Assembly (NCBI GenBank): GCA_015680905.1 | Contig: CM027377.1 | Coordinates: 2,690,501 to 2,754,500 of the forward strand | Direction: 5' to 3' | DNA: 64,000 nucleotides | Source of the DNA: Coptis chinensis | Lineage: Eukaryota; Streptophyta; Magnoliopsida; Ranunculales; Ranunculaceae | Shown: positions 47,154 to 60,423 of the stretch, piece by piece | Numbering within the stretch: the first letter of the stretch is position 1 | Layout: each line of letters opens with the position of its first letter | Translations under genes and position numbers: made by a program | Notes under the pieces: model-generated | What the model saw: only the letters and a program-made list of their open reading frames with translations | The model's database searches: none | Told to the model about the DNA's origin: nothing

Positions 47154-50100
47154 TCACATCCTTGAGATCTGAAGTGGCACCATTGTTTCAATAGTTTCAT
47201 CCCTTGAGGATGCGAGCTGTAACAGTTCAAAGTTACCAAATTGTTCCAATAGGTGCTTTCGACAATCTTCTGCCGCCAGCACTCCTGCTGAATATGCTCC
47301 ATGAACTGAACCAGCATGGTCCATACTCGCAGCCTCTCCTCCGAAGAAGAGGTTACCAACCGGAGCCTGAAGCTTCTCATACAAATCAGGGGACTTGCCA
47401 ACTAAATCGTTGGAATAGGAACCAAGAGAATCTGGATCTGTGCCCCACCTCGAAACAAGATACTGAATCTGTTGAGAAACCAAGTAATTCACCATTGAAA
47501 TCATGTCACCATTGAAATTACGAAAAATAGAAAGGGGGGGACGGAGCAAAAGATGTAGCAACTTTCAGGCCACAGTAAGAACATAAGAAGCAACCAAAAA
47601 CAAAGCAATTAACCATTTTCCTAAATGTCGCAAATCAACCAAGCAATGGAGGAGATGTTACAAGGGCCAAAGACATGGGGTCCTTTATAGTAGCAACTAG
47701 ATATCCATTTCTACACCAAATATAGTTAATTGCTAACAAGTTTTCAAGTTTCCATAGTGTGTCATAATTTAATGACCAAACAAAAAATTTCACAAAACTT
47801 AGGGCTATTTTAAAAACCAGAAATCTTACCGGTTCAGTTGCATCAGCAAACATTTTCCTAAGCTGCAACATCACAAAATCAGCTGCGGCTTTATCAGACA
47901 ACTTCTCTATGTCATAAGCAAACCGTCCAGCTGCCATATAAACTAGGACAGGTTGTCCTGTTGCTTTGTGAAGATTAAGGAAATAGCCACACGCGTATGA
48001 TGTGGGTGCAACAATGCCTAAAAACTCGACATTTGGCCAAAAAGCTGTGTCAAAGCGCAAGGCGATCTTGTTCTCATTACCAACCCCCAGATCAGAAATT
48101 GCATCAATCTTCCACCCAGGTAGCTTAGGCTTGAACTCAATCAGATTGGCTTTTAGAACACCAAGTGGTACTGTTATAATAGCAGCATCAGCAACAAAAG
48201 ATCTTCCATCTTCCACAGTCAGCATCACTCCGTTACCCCAGTTGGAAATTTGCTTTACCCTAGATATCAGAATTCACAAAAAGTGTACAGCAGTCAAAGG
48301 AAATAACCAAACCACTCCGTGAGATAAAATTATTAAACATCACAAACTACAGAACTCTGATATCCAGTTACATTATCAAATTCTGAACAAAAGCAACATC
48401 AAACAAGACGTTCCAACTGAAAGAATGAATGGACATGAGATGTTAATAATGTCAACACCCAATGCCAAAATAGAAATCTATTTTGGTTTCTATTGAGATT
48501 ATTATATATAGGTATGTGTTATTTACTATACTCAACATGCTTTGAAGAGGAAGTTCGTACTAGCTATTTACTCTGAAGATGCAATTTCTCCTGATAAGGA
48601 AAAAGAATGAGGAGGGTAAGGAAATAGGCGAGCATACCTATGATTCAACCGTATATCGATATCTTTGGAAAGAGCCTGTATAACAGGGTAATATCCTTGC
48701 ACCATAAGTCCATGACCGCCGGAAAGAACTTGTTCCTGTACTCCAGAAAACACAAACCAGATAAGCTTTGATAACCAAGATCAAGTGAGCTAACACTGAA
48801 TTGGCAATAAAAATTGGGATAGCAAAATTTTGAGGGTGAAACTTACTTGGTCCCAGTTTTTCAACGATATCATATCTGCATCAGCAGCAAACCAAGCCTC
48901 CATTCTACATATGTACCATTGCAATACTTCATGGGCAAGCCCGTGTTGTCTACAAAAGCAGTAACTGGATATTTAAGATCAATTTATTTCACAATACAGA
49001 AAAGGACACTAAATACAAACTCATTTGCAATAACATCATCAATTCATCATCATAACACTGCATACCTCAAATCTGGATTCTGTTCCAAAACAATTGAAAT
49101 GGCTTCAAGAACAGACATGTCTTCATTATGTTCATCTCTAACTTTCTCTGTCTGGACCAATCAAAAAATAAATAAATTCACTACTAATTAAACAAACCAT
49201 CAAAAGTTCAAAGAAAAACAGGTACCTCTTCGAGGATTTTCTTAAATGTATCACCAACTTCAATGACCAGCCGTTGAGGGACTTGATAGCCATCCATATC
49301 AAAAAGCACGTAGCTGGAGATACAATCCAGACAGTCAAGAGATAAAATCTAAAATACACTGTTGGGAAACAAAAAATGGGCCTAACGCATCTATACGCCG
49401 TATGCACAGAGAATCCATATTACACATTTAAAGGGCAAGAGTCATTACCTTTCTAAATCGTGATCATATAGCACAGAGTTGTCACCACTAGTACGGTATA
49501 ATGGTAGCCCTAAGCAACGGATAAGAGGAGCCAAGGAGTTCTCATTGCACGCACCATGTAACCTGAATTAACAACATAACCGAAAATTAAACATCACAGA
49601 ATTCAAATAGTACCTCAGCAAAATTCAGTTAATATAGATGCACATATAAGAATTAAGAACTACTACTAGTTTTTTAAGAGATAAAAGTAACAAATAGCAT
49701 GCTTACACATGTATTAGTCCAGATACAAATCATGCATTCACATATACGACCGATCGAATAACTCACCATGATGCACCCATATCAACCGGACAACCAAATG
49801 AATAGTCAGTATGAATACGCCCACCAAGTCTATCCCTTGATTCTAACAAGATCACCTGGACATGAATAAAACATTTTAAAAAAAAAAATGTAAGAACAGT
49901 CATAAGAAGCATAACAAGCACTACTTACATAACTCAGATATATTATAATGCATTACCTTAAAAGAAGCATTACATAGCGCACGGGCAGCTGCAATTCCTG
50001 AAATACCTCCACCTATCACAATGACCGAAGGAGGGGAAGGTTGTTGCCTCTCAAAGTGTGAGAAGAAAGTGCCTAATCATGGGGAAAATTCATTAGGAAT

Positions 50101-50809
50101 TTCCAATTACATAAGATTTGAATCATGTTGAAAAGAAAGAAAGGAGATTGTCCTTCAATATATGGATAACCAAAAAAAAAATTGCCTTATCCCCCCCATA
50201 CGAACAGAATGGGAATTATAAACCACAAGAATATCATATAATGATAAAGCAGGTACGATGTAGGACAAGTGACCTACTGCCGTGACAATAAGAGACTGTA
50301 AGTAAACGAAAAAAGAAACGCTATCACCAAGGACGTCTCCCAAATGAAAAAGAAAATGTTTGGAACATAACCCCGTGTACGCATCACTGCTAAAGGTCGA
50401 TTGACTGAGGTAAGGAGACAGTTATTTGGTTGAATGCTCCTAGATGAAGTTTATTCTAAACATGTTTTACAATTAAATCAAAATAAATACTACACATTTC
50501 TCCTCATTTTTCATGAATTTATATTCTCTACCCGCGCTAGACTACGCCCACTATTTAAACTTTCTACAAGGCATTCCAATGATCTTGGGTCACATTATTC
50601 CTATATCTTACAATTCATTCAAGTTATCATAAAATGCTAGAGAAACATCATAACATTATAATTATAATCACACTGTGCACTTATACAAACTTGTGAGCAT
50701 TCCAATAAAAAATTGACCAATAAAAAAGACATACATTCCACATGCAATCACCACAAAAACAAAATGAATAAATAAATTACTAACCATCAAGCAAGTCTTT
50801 AGTCTCCAT
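47154..50809 (-). CDS. PAO4: Peroxisomal polyamine oxidase, PAO4-like, 10 exons
   Basis: FAD-dependent amine oxidase that back-converts spermine (and spermidine) to smaller polyamines, giving hydrogen peroxide in peroxisomes. Exons on minus: 50809-50785, 50072-49957, 49855-49767, 49562-49449, 49313-49226, 49151-49066, 48949-48847, 48735-48638, 48259-47830 and 47468-47154. All introns are GT-AG and all phases join, giving about 487 residues against about 497 for Arabidopsis PAO4. The FAD dinucleotide motif [15 protein letters not shown] is in exon 2, [14 protein letters not shown] in exon 3, and the FAD-contacting [20 protein letters not shown] in exon 10. The end, LQISRM, is a type 1 peroxisomal signal (SRM). 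Sequence such as [12 protein letters not shown] and [18 protein letters not shown] fits PAO4 better than PAO2/3. The first exon encodes only eight residues and a partial codon, METKDLLD. Confidence 0.93.
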
Positions 50810-51755
50810 GGAATTGAAGCAAAGAGGGGGTAAAACCGTAAAAGAAGATGAATTGAAGAAAATGAAAAAGAAAAAAATGAGTATTATGAAAATTGGTTTA
50901 CGGTTTTATAGGAATCAAGAAATTAGAAATCAAGAAAAAATAATGATAAAGAATGAAAATTAAAAGGCCGGCAATAAAGCGGCTTGTTAAATTCGTTGCA
51001 AACCAACTCTTCCTCATAATAAGTAAGGACATGAAAAAGATGCAATCACAAACGAAGCCAGGGAGAATGATTGATTTTTTTTTTTTGTTTTTTTTTCCTT
51101 CACCTCGTTTTAACTTCTGTATATAAAACTCACACGTAGTAGTAGAGATTCATTTGTGTATGTGTTAGTACAAATATACCCTTTGAAGACTTATTATAAG
51201 AAGGTATCGGGAGGGGTACATATGGTTTAATATATACGGTATCAAATTAGAATCTGAACAGGTGATTTTAATCATTAGGGTGCCAGCTAGAATCTTCTAA
51301 TTATTTACACGTTTATCGCATGTTCTTACCCGGAAAATAATAGCATGGTTGATGGATGGTTCGTGGATGTGGCGGTTGAAGAGTCTAGAGGTTTAGAATG
51401 ATAATTTGACCATGCTTAAAAAAGCAGACAAGTGGCTGGGGTAGGATTGTCGTATATGACGAAACATGGTATTGGCGAATAGAAACAAGTGGCTGTTTTG
51501 GTTATATTGAGAAGAAGTGCTAGGAACTTTGAAACAAGAACTCGAGATCCCTACAACCGGGTACAGAGATCATTTTTGTAACCATGTTATCTCGCCGTTG
51601 ATCCGAATCCGAGATGTGTGTGTGCCTCGATACCTGTGTGTGTGCTCCAAGATGTGTGTGGGTGCGTCGAGATACGAGATGTGTGTGTGTGGTACAGAGA
51701 TCAATTTCTGTACCCGGTTATAGAGGAACCGGACTCTTGAAACAAACATAGTTTA
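50810..51755. other. Upstream region of the PAO4-like gene
   Basis: AT-rich upstream DNA with purine-rich text (gaaaatgaaaaagaaaaaaatg) next to the ATG, presumably 5' untranslated. At about 51600-51700 there is a (GT)n-like region with repeated gagatgtgtgtg and cgagat. A pair of related strings, gggtacagagatcatttttg at 51559 and ggtacagagatcaatttctg at 51691, flanks it. No gene. Confidence 0.5.
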
Positions 51756-52251
51756 GAGCATTCTTAATGCAACTGAAAAAGAGGGGGAATGCAGCTGAAA
51801 AAGAGGGGGATATGAAAATTTTTACCTTTTTTTTGTTCAAAATTAGTGCTCAATACAGAGGTGAAAAAGATAGTGACTATTTTTCTAAGTTATTTCAGAG
51901 TGAAGCCTTCCACCGAGATAGTGGCTGATTTGTAAATTTCATATAGGATATTGGATTTCGTCTGGTGTGTTTTTTTTTTAAATGGGGGATTTTTTTTTTC
52001 AGACGGAATGTTGGATTTCGTCTCGCATGATTTTTCGATTTTTTTTTTAAAATTTCAGACGGGATGTGTCATTCCGTGTTTTTTCAATTTTTACATTCAA
52101 ACAGAATCTAATATCCCATCCGAAATTAATATTCACCTTTGCATTGGGCAGCTTCACCTTGTTTTTCATCAAAACGGTGATAAAATGGGGAAATACTGCC
52201 TACGTGGAGGTGATAAGAGGAGAAAAATATTGATTTGCATTGGGAATGCTC
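51756..52251. mobile_element. Tourist-like (PIF/Harbinger) MITE, 496 bp
   Basis: Inverted ends GAGCATTCTTAATGCA and TGCATTGGGAATGCTC with TTA on both sides (51753-51755 and 52252-52254), the target-site duplication of PIF/Harbinger elements. The left end contains a near-repeat (gaaaaagagggggaatgcag). The interior repeats ttggatttcgtct and cagacgg. No coding capacity. Confidence 0.8.
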
Positions 52252-52284
52252 TTAGTATTTTCACAAATATTTATCGCATTTGTG

Positions 52285-52856
52285 TACCGTTTAACCGGAA
52301 CTGGAACTAGAAAAAATCATAGTTCTAGTTCTTATTTTTAGAAATCATTTAAAAATGAGTACTAAAAAAACCAGATCATATAGAATCGGAATCGAACAGG
52401 AACCAAACGTAATCGTACTTTTAACATAAAAAATATAAAAACTCATTGTTCATTTATATATTATTAAATTTTATTTATTAGTGTAATATATATATGCAGT
52501 TTTATAATATTTAATGTTATAAATAATATAAAAATATAGTTTTATTTAACTTATTATTGAATGATTTAATTACTTATATGAATATTAAAAAAATAACTCG
52601 TTTGTGCGTTATTTATGTGTTTTTAGTATATATTTTTTAATAAAATCAATAAAAAATAGTGTAAATAGTAAATATCTTAAGAACTGAAATGAAGAACTGT
52701 AACTGGAAATACCCGGAAGGAACTGATGATTTTGGATATGGTTCTACAATTTTAAAAACTATAAAGAATCGGAACCATAATCGGAAACGTAAAATTAAAT
52801 AGTTTTTAGTTTTTACAACATTGAGAACCGGACCAGAACCAGGCCGTTCACACCCA
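52285..52856. mobile_element. hAT-like non-autonomous element
   Basis: Flanked by catttgtg (52277-52284) and tatttgtg (52857-52864), an 8-bp duplication with one mismatch. The ends are weak inverted repeats (TACCGTTTAACCGG against TGGGTGTGAACGGCC). The interior is full of aaccgg/ggaacc text common in such elements and has no gene. It lies 33 bases after the MITE. Confidence 0.45.
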
Positions 52857-52864
52857 TATTTGTG

Positions 52865-54674
52865 CCTTTTTAAATTGGATGATAGAAAGACTTGATAAAA
52901 TATCTTTGGAGGGGTCACGGGTGCATCTTTTGGGTGTGGCAGCGAGGACAGATTGTCATGACTCATAAGGTGGTTGATGAATGATGAATTGAAGAATTGA
53001 TGAAACAATAATATACCGCCACAAGTTTCCAGTTTTAAATTATTCTTAATTGTAAAACTTAGGCAGAGGGGAAGCACCTAAGTACCGTGTAAAGTTGTAA
53101 TTAATAAATTGTTGGATGTTGTTGATATTGTAAATAAACCAGTTGATAATGGTTGGTGGTCAAAGTGGTCACGGAGAAACAACAAAATAATAAGAGTATA
53201 TAACTGTAAACTGTGTAAGAGGAACAAAGAAAAATTGTTTGGGAAATTGTGAGGACTGATTAGGTCATTATTTGATTGCTCTGTCATTAACTCATATATT
53301 CTAGCAGCTGTGCAAAATATTGAATGTATTAGCCATATTCACAGATGGATCAGGTGTGTATTGGGTTAAAAGATAAGATCAACACCATTATATGTATTGG
53401 GCCCAGAAAATAGGCCTAAGACTATATTATGTCCCATGAAATAAACCTAAAGAGAGAAAGTGAGTAGATGAGATGAGAAAAGGGATATAAAAAGGAGGAG
53501 GGAGAATAGAAGAGAGAGTTCATAAGAGAAGCAGAGAGAGGGAGGGGTGAGGAGACCGGAGTGAACTACGGTGGCTTAATCCCAAAATTGATACATAGAC
53601 AAACTAATTGGTGCTGTCAATAAAAAATAGAGCTTTAATACAAAAAAAGTTAAAGGTCGCGGTAATTGGGTGCGACATTGACGTTAGCCTGTTTGCCACA
53701 TCCGAAAAATGTTGGGTCTTGGTTTGTTATTGTAAGTGGCATGCATTGTCAGTCTCACGATTGTTGCTGGACCTTTTAATGGGCCATTACTCACATTTAA
53801 AGACGAAGACACGTGGGGGCCCCCAATTTTTAAAAAACCCAAAAAATTACACTACAATTACAATTATAATTAGTACAAAAATTCATCAATATATAAATAT
53901 ATAAGATATATAAGGATTCCCTTCCAAAAAATTTGAGGGTAGTGTACTATTGCCCCTTCATATACCTTGCCCACCCTAACCCAAATTCATGGCTCTGTCC
54001 CTGCTCACATTGTTGCTGCTGCGCACTTTGTTGGGAAATGAAGTTTTTTGTAGTTTGTTAGGAGGTGCTATTTGGTATTGAACTGCTAAAGTATTGCACC
54101 TACAAGTGTTTTCTTTCAAATTTCTGAATCTATATGTCAATTTTAAATTTCATTGGGTTTTTATAAAGATATAATTATAACTAAAGGTGTTATTTAAAAA
54201 AAAAAAAAAAACAAACAAACAATAGTAAAGTTGGTAAAATCTTTGGGTTATGATACTAGGGGTTTGAACCCCGTTAGCATCAAATGGGTTGTTTGGCAAC
54301 CATTATTAAGAGAAATAATTATATTTTTAAAATCAATTCTAATGTAAATATTTTTGAGATAATCTTTTATGGAATAAATGATACCAAACAATCAAATACA
54401 AAATCAAATTTTTTATTTTATGACTAAACCAAAAATGGAAACAAAAATTGCCAAAAACAAAAAATAAAATAAAATATGGTAACTTGTTTTATAGGGAAAA
54501 CCCTATAAATATTATTTCTCATTCTTTAAACTATTTTTTTTATATATATTTTAATGAATTATCTCAATTTTGAGAATGAGATAATGGTTTTTACAAAATT
54601 TTACCAAACAATTTTTATTTTTATTTTTATTTTTTTTAAAGTCTAAAAACAATTATGGGACTCATAATATATTA
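52865..54674. other. Intergenic repeats, possible LTR-element fossil
   Basis: 53450-53610 has a TATA-like string (gggatataaaaaggaggagg), a purine-rich stretch and then aattggtgctgtc, which resembles the end of an LTR followed by a primer-binding region. If so it is a small, broken, old fragment; no coding part is seen. The rest is AT-rich with poly-A/T runs, for example at 54193-54225. No host gene. Confidence 0.35.
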
Positions 54675-55124
54675 CTAGCTTATAGCTAGGCTCGTGCATA
54701 CGCACCAGTTCTTTTGAAAACATTTAGATTTTTTAAAAAAAATTGGGACTACCGTTTTAGTCGCTAACCAATTTTAATTTTCTAACAAATTGTTTTAAAT
54801 GAAGTTTTAATTAAGTTTTAAAAACCAGTTTTTTTAATTGAGAAAAAAATCCTATTTTAATAGGAGAATAATTCCCGTTTTAATTAGATATGTTAGATTT
54901 TCCATTTTCAATAGGGGGGAATTATCATTTTAATAGGAGAATGATTTCTGCTTTAATTAGAAGTGCTAGAATTTGTTTTAATAGGAGAGAAATTCTCTTT
55001 ATAATAGAAGAGAAATTACCGTTTTTCAAATAAAAGAAAAATTTCCGTTTTAATAGGAGATGATATGAAATTTTAATAGAGCTCGAAAAATACATTTGTG
55101 GGAGCTTTAATATCAAGATATAGA
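54675..55124 (-). mobile_element. Short non-autonomous Helitron, 450 bp
   Basis: On minus it starts TCTATATCTTGATATTAAAG after an A and ends, after a hairpin region (GTGCGTATGCAC), with GCCTAGCTATAAGCTAG before a T. The interior repeats ttttaataggagaga-like units. The 5' 40 bases match the large Helitron at 38176 almost exactly. The 3' hairpin differs, so the two are related but not simple copies. Confidence 0.75.
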
Positions 55125-57122
55125 TATGCTATAAAATGGATTCTCATAATCGTTGCCAAACGGCTCCAACGAATTACTAATCTCATTTAAAACAAACTTA
55201 TCAATCAAAATAATAATAATAAAAAAATAGTTGACATTTAACGAACTTCAAACTATTTAAGAGCCCAAAAAATCGTAAAGGAAAAATGCCACTTCATCAA
55301 CATAAAAATGTTGGGCCTATCAATGTCTTCTTCCATTTTACCAACTTAGAGTAGGGCTATAGGGGGAGGGACTTGGGGACGATAGGGGGTGGGATAAAGT
55401 AATGTTGGCATTACGTGCATCATATCTAAGGAAAATGAAGAAGATCGGGAGGCTAAAAGGCTGAAACAGAATGATGGCCAATGGCATTATATAAGGATTG
55501 GCACCTGTTATTTGTTGTGCTTCATTAGAGAGCTGTAGAAATCTGAAGTTTAGGTGTTAGGAGTTAGTCAGTTAGGACTAGTATAGACAAATGAAACGGA
55601 CTCCCATCTCTTTCCAAACTTTGTTCTATTAAATAAACCAAAATTCACACTGATTTAAACCCACGTCACTTTAATTTGACTTGAATTTCACCCAGAAGTA
55701 TCCAATGTTCCACTTTCTATTATTATTATATATATTTTTTATTTATTTATTTTTTAGATGAACTATAGAGCATACAATCATACATACCCTCTCTTTTCCA
55801 CTTTCAGCCGCAAATCAGATTTTTGAAGCAGAAGTGGATTTCAAATATTAAGAACCTCAAGTTATGAGAGATTTTAGGTTTTTAATTATCAGCAGCATTG
55901 TGCTACATCTCTTATCCCAATTTTCTTTCAAGGATTCTGTACAATAAATTAGCAAAGTTTTTATTTGATAAATTTGTCAGAAAAATTGTGATGTATTTGA
56001 TAAAATATCATGATTTTTTCACGATATACTCTCGGTAAGCTCAATTCCCATACCTATACCTAAGGCTATTAAGGGATTAGTTTGTGTCGATTCGAGAAAA
56101 TTTGAATTCCAACCAATAAGATAATTGGGTATATATCCGAAACCGAACCGAACGATAGCATGGTATTTCATGATTTTCATTCGAAACCGAACCAAACCGA
56201 TAAGATATATTGCAAACTGAAACCAAACCAACCTGAACAGAAAACTATAAAATCAATTAAGTCCTAAATTAAATCGATTAATTTCAGTCTAAACCCATTA
56301 CCGAACCGAAACCAAAATATCAAAACCTAAACCACTTTTTATCGATTTGGTTCGGATCGGTTATCGGATTATCAAAACCCATTGACATCCCTACCCATAC
56401 ACATGGAATGTTTCGCCATATTTCAACATTGTTTTGTTTGAAAACCGGCATGTTGTATGATGACGTAGACTGTTCAGAGATTTATATTGTGTGAACAGTG
56501 AACTGTGAAGATATCAAAATAGGGTTTTTTGGTCACACTATTTAAACACCGAACCCTAAAAATAATTTGGCCGAAAAACCCATGTGAGGGTTAAAAGCCC
56601 GAAACCATATCCGAATTTCAAAGAACCCAAAACCCGCTTATATAGGGTAAAATGCGTGTGTATTTCACGTAAAAATTCCCAACAACTATATTTTCATTTA
56701 TTATCTATTTATCTTCCAACAAACAAATCAAAGTTTCTTACCTTTCGACCGCATCTAATAACGTCATTGTGTTTTAAAACTCTCCAAGAACAAGAACCAA
56801 CCCCGGTGTGTGTTGCTGTAGAAGCAAAATGTGGTCACCAAGGCCGAAGTAAATGAAGATATATCTATTCTTTCTACTTATTAATGCGGCGTGGGGAGCC
56901 AGCCATCAAGTCGATGACGTGGATGTTCGTGTCGTTCGTCACATTTTTTGTCCTTTTGTTTGTCTCCTGCTTTGTTTGTCTCCTCCATTCAGCAAACTAA
57001 CCATTCAACACTTAATCCCTTTTTCTCTACACGACGTGTGCACCAAGGACCCACAAATTAAGTGTCTTAGTAGGTTGTGCATGGCACGTGCAAAGGACTA
57101 GTCTTGATTGGTTAGCATGCGT
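55125..57122. other. Intergenic, with an hAT-like end near 56393
   Basis: The stretch at about 56055-56393 is rich in gaaccgaacc and ends CATTGACATCCCTA, the usual right end of a plant hAT MITE family. The flanking cccatacc and cccataca agree at seven of eight, but the left end is not recognisable. Elsewhere only short frames, for example at 56584-56856, without family resemblance. Confidence 0.4.
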
Positions 57123-58444
57123 TAGGGCTGTTCTCGGTCCGGTTTGGCGGTTTCTACCAATTCTTATAGAAACCGTAAACCGAACCAATATATTCGGTTT
57201 TCTAAAAATCTAAACAGAAACTTAGGGGTTGTTTGTTTTTTTTGAATTCAGCATTCAGAACCTCTTAAACTTAAGTTTTAAGCATTCAGAGGCTCAAAAC
57301 TTGTTTTGTTTTTTTTTGTCCTTTGTTTGTTTAAGCATTCATTCAAGGTAACTTTTCAAGATTCCCACACGACGTGTTGTTCAAAGACCAAAATTTCTTC
57401 CGAATTTGAATTTAATACTTGAAACAAGAAGTCCCTTCTTGCCCTTTCTTAAGAACCCAATCTTAAGAACCCATCTACTTTCCTTTTAAGTAGTTTACTT
57501 TTATGGCTTCAAAATAAGTTCTTCAAAATTTGATGTTGAGTTGGCGTTTCTTACGGGTTTTTCATTTTTGGGTGAATGATATCCACTTTGTTAAAAATAG
57601 AATTACATATATATATTTACATATATATATTCGAAAATAAACAAAATATGAAAATAAACCGTTAAAATATATTTGTGAAAATATATTTTAAATAAATTTA
57701 TTTATCATTTATTTTTTTCGATAATCCATCTCTTCTCCTCAAATATAATATATATTTTGTTTAACAAGAAATCAAGTTAGTGTTTAAAATAGATAGCATG
57801 AGTAAAATTGTCCTAATGATTTATATTCACCTTTGAGAGCCGTGTTATTATAACGTAAAAACAAACATGTTTTTAGAACTTCAAAGAATCAAAGATTTAG
57901 CATTCAGAGAATGAGCCATTCAGCATTCAACATTCAGCATTCATAGGCTCAGAAAAACAAACAACCCCTTAACCAAACTTGAACGAAAATGGCAATAAAA
58001 CCAAATTGAATGTTCGGTTTCAGTTTTGGTTCAGTTGTCAATTTGGGCCTTCTATCAAGCTTCAAATCAAAGCCTATATAGGAGTAATGAGACTACTAAT
58101 TACTAGCCAAGTGAATTTTAATAAATATGTTGAATAGTATTTATGCAAATTTAGGCATGTTGACAAGTTATAACGTAAATTATAAGAATCAAGTATTCAA
58201 GTGTTCAGTAATATGAACTATTTAGCTCGACAAAAAAAATAAATAATCTCTCTCTCTCTCTCCATATATAACACCCCAGTTTGGTTCAGTTTATATCGGT
58301 TAACTGAATCCCCAAACAAAAAACCAGACCTAACTAATCGGTTTTGTCTTTTGAGAACCGACAATCGAACCAAAAAAATAAAAATCCATTAATTTTACCC
58401 ATTTCGGTTCGGTTTTTTGGTTCCCCCTTTTTTTAACAACCCTA
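57123..58444. mobile_element. hAT-like element with a nested MITE
   Basis: The ends TAGGGCTGTT and AACAACCCTA are inverted repeats. The flanks gcatgcgt (57115-57122) and gcatgtgt (58445-58452) form an 8-bp target-site duplication with one mismatch. The outer sequence is rich in cggttt/aaccga text. Without the nested insertion it would be about 575 bp. No coding sequence. Confidence 0.8.
57225..57968. mobile_element. PIF/Harbinger-type MITE nested in the hAT element, 744 bp
   Basis: Perfect inverted ends GGGGTTGTTTGTTTTT and AAAAACAAACAACCCC (one or two bases apart in the T run), with TTA on both sides (57222-57224 and 57969-57971). Both ends have repeated gcattcag motifs. It interrupts the hAT sequence, so it is the younger insertion. 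Confidence 0.88.
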
Positions 58445-58452
58445 GCATGTGT

Positions 58453-58955
58453 CGAAGTGATAAAGGGAAGGTATAGCCTAATCAATAGTCCCTTATAGTC
58501 CACAAGGACTGCTAATTGTACCAACCTACCAACATATACTTGTCTGTCTTCTTTTAATTTACGTGAAAATTTTAGGATAAGATTTGAAGAAAATACATTT
58601 AATATTTATTTCCAACTTTATATCTATGATAATTGATATATGTATGGCACTATGGTAGAAATACTTTTATATAATCATAAAATCATGTACTAGATCTTGC
58701 TAATTCGCTATATATGTCTAGTTGTCCACCAATTTTTATAATATTTTTTCCTAAATTCCCCCTTAACCTCTAACTTCACCACTAATTCATTACAGTCTCT
58801 GATATCGTGATTCCATTAAACTACTGCCAGAGAGTAGTTTAATACTGGGCGAGAGATTAGTATCTTACCTTCTACATTGAAGTATTGAACTAGTACAACA
58901 AAAGATACAATCTAAAAGAACAATTATAGACGTTGCTATACTAGTTTAATCTTCA
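58453..58955. other. Intergenic, nothing recognised
   Basis: AT-rich, without long frames or paired ends. Confidence 0.5.
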
Positions 58956-59403
58956 GAGCAAGTCCAATGGAAATGTACTAAAAGGGTGCCACATAGGATT
59001 TTTAGACTTTTTAACTTACCAACCAAATTTGGCATGCCAAAACATGAAAACCCAGTCTAATGATTTTTTTTTTAGCATTTTATGAAATTGGTGGACGGAC
59101 GGTAGAAAGTCTGCTGTTTATCACTATGCACTTAAAAAATAAACAATACAAATGAATAGTATTGTGAGTAGGGATAGTAAAAATGAACAGTACAGACGGC
59201 AGAAACTCTGTCATCCGTTATAATTAAACGCACAGTCTCATAACTTCTTTTTAGCAACTGCTAGACAAGACCACAAATCTAGCTGGATATATCACACTAG
59301 CCAAATTTAGAACCCTTTTAGTAGTCCCATTGGAATGGTTATTTGGTTTTTGGGGTGTTATATAGCATTTAGCCGCTCATATACTACCTCATTGGACTTG
59401 CTT
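58956..59403. mobile_element. MITE, Harbinger-like, 448 bp
   Basis: Ends GAGCAAGTCCAATGG and CATTGGACTTGCTT are inverted repeats. TCA stands on both sides (58953-58955 and 59404-59406), a 3-bp duplication close to the TWA of this superfamily. A second internal copy of the end (cccattggaatgg) lies near 59325. No coding capacity. Confidence 0.65.
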
Positions 59404-59410
59404 TCAAAAG

Positions 59411-59851
59411 TAGAGTTGTCAATGGGTTTCGATAACTCGATAACCGACCTGAACCAAGCCGATAAAAAATAGTGTGGGTTTTGGTACTTTGGTTTGCTCC
59501 CATCGTCCCTAAACCGAACTTATAAGATATTGGTTTGGTTTGGTTTCGGGTTTTGCCCTCTACTGAACCGATATGAACTTGAACCAATAAAATGATATTT
59601 TAATAATATTTATGATAAATTTTGTATATGTTTATTAATTGTGTAGTTGAAATTAATTGATTTAATTTAGAATTTAATTAATTTATAGTTTTCAGTTTAG
59701 ATTAGTTCGGTTTTGGTTTGTAATATATTTTATAGATTCAATTCGGTTTTAGATGAAATATAATATTATCGGTTTGGTTTGGTTTTAAGTTCATAATTTT
59801 TTTTTCGATTCAGGTTTGAATTTTTCAAAATCCGACCCAAACTCAGCCCCA
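59411..59851. mobile_element. hAT-like non-autonomous element
   Basis: Starts TAGAGTTGTCAATGGG, a common plant hAT end, and stops at about CTCAGCCCCA. The flanks ttcaaaag (59403-59410) and ctcaaaag (59852-59859) agree at seven of eight. The right end matches the left poorly. It inserted right beside the preceding MITE. Confidence 0.5.
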
Positions 59852-60423
59852 CTCAAAAGGTAGAAGTAGGATTTATGTCTAGGTCGACCATAGACTAGTA
59901 GTGTGGCCGGTCGATGTCTTGAAGATATGAAGATGTGATGATAAATTTAAGCGTGGAGCCTTATCCACAATTCCTTTTCTTTCCCATAGTACTTTGGGTG
60001 GGTGGGGCTAAAGGGAGACAAATAAAGATGAAAGCAGATAATGCCGAATCTATAATTATATTATTTCATTAAAATACCGTATACTTATCTCTACATGCTG
60101 CTGGTTTTTAACAATTGACATAAATAATTAATGAATAACTGTTTTTTTATTTATCAGGAATACTTGTTGACACACACGTATCATACAATCACATAATGAC
60201 CACAACACAATATGATAGTATTCTATCCACTTAGAAATATAAATATTGGTCTCACCATAAATGTTCTGTGTCATTGTGTAATGTTTTCATGAAGAGATAA
60301 GGCAGAAAAGCTGATATTGTGTATGTGAGAAAGGTGGTACAGTTATAGATCTTTAGAGCTAGTTTGAGTTCCAACTACAAATTGCTTGCAATACTTCTTT
60401 GTTGTTGAGACTTGAGAGAGAAG

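Noticed and set aside
47204-47515. Plus-strand frames across the PAO4-like exons
   Set aside because: Shadows of the real minus-strand exons, which have proper splice sites and family motifs.
56584-57101. Two short plus frames (90 and 82 codons) before the nested hAT element
   Set aside because: No motif, no splice support, and the text is interrupted by element-like sequence.
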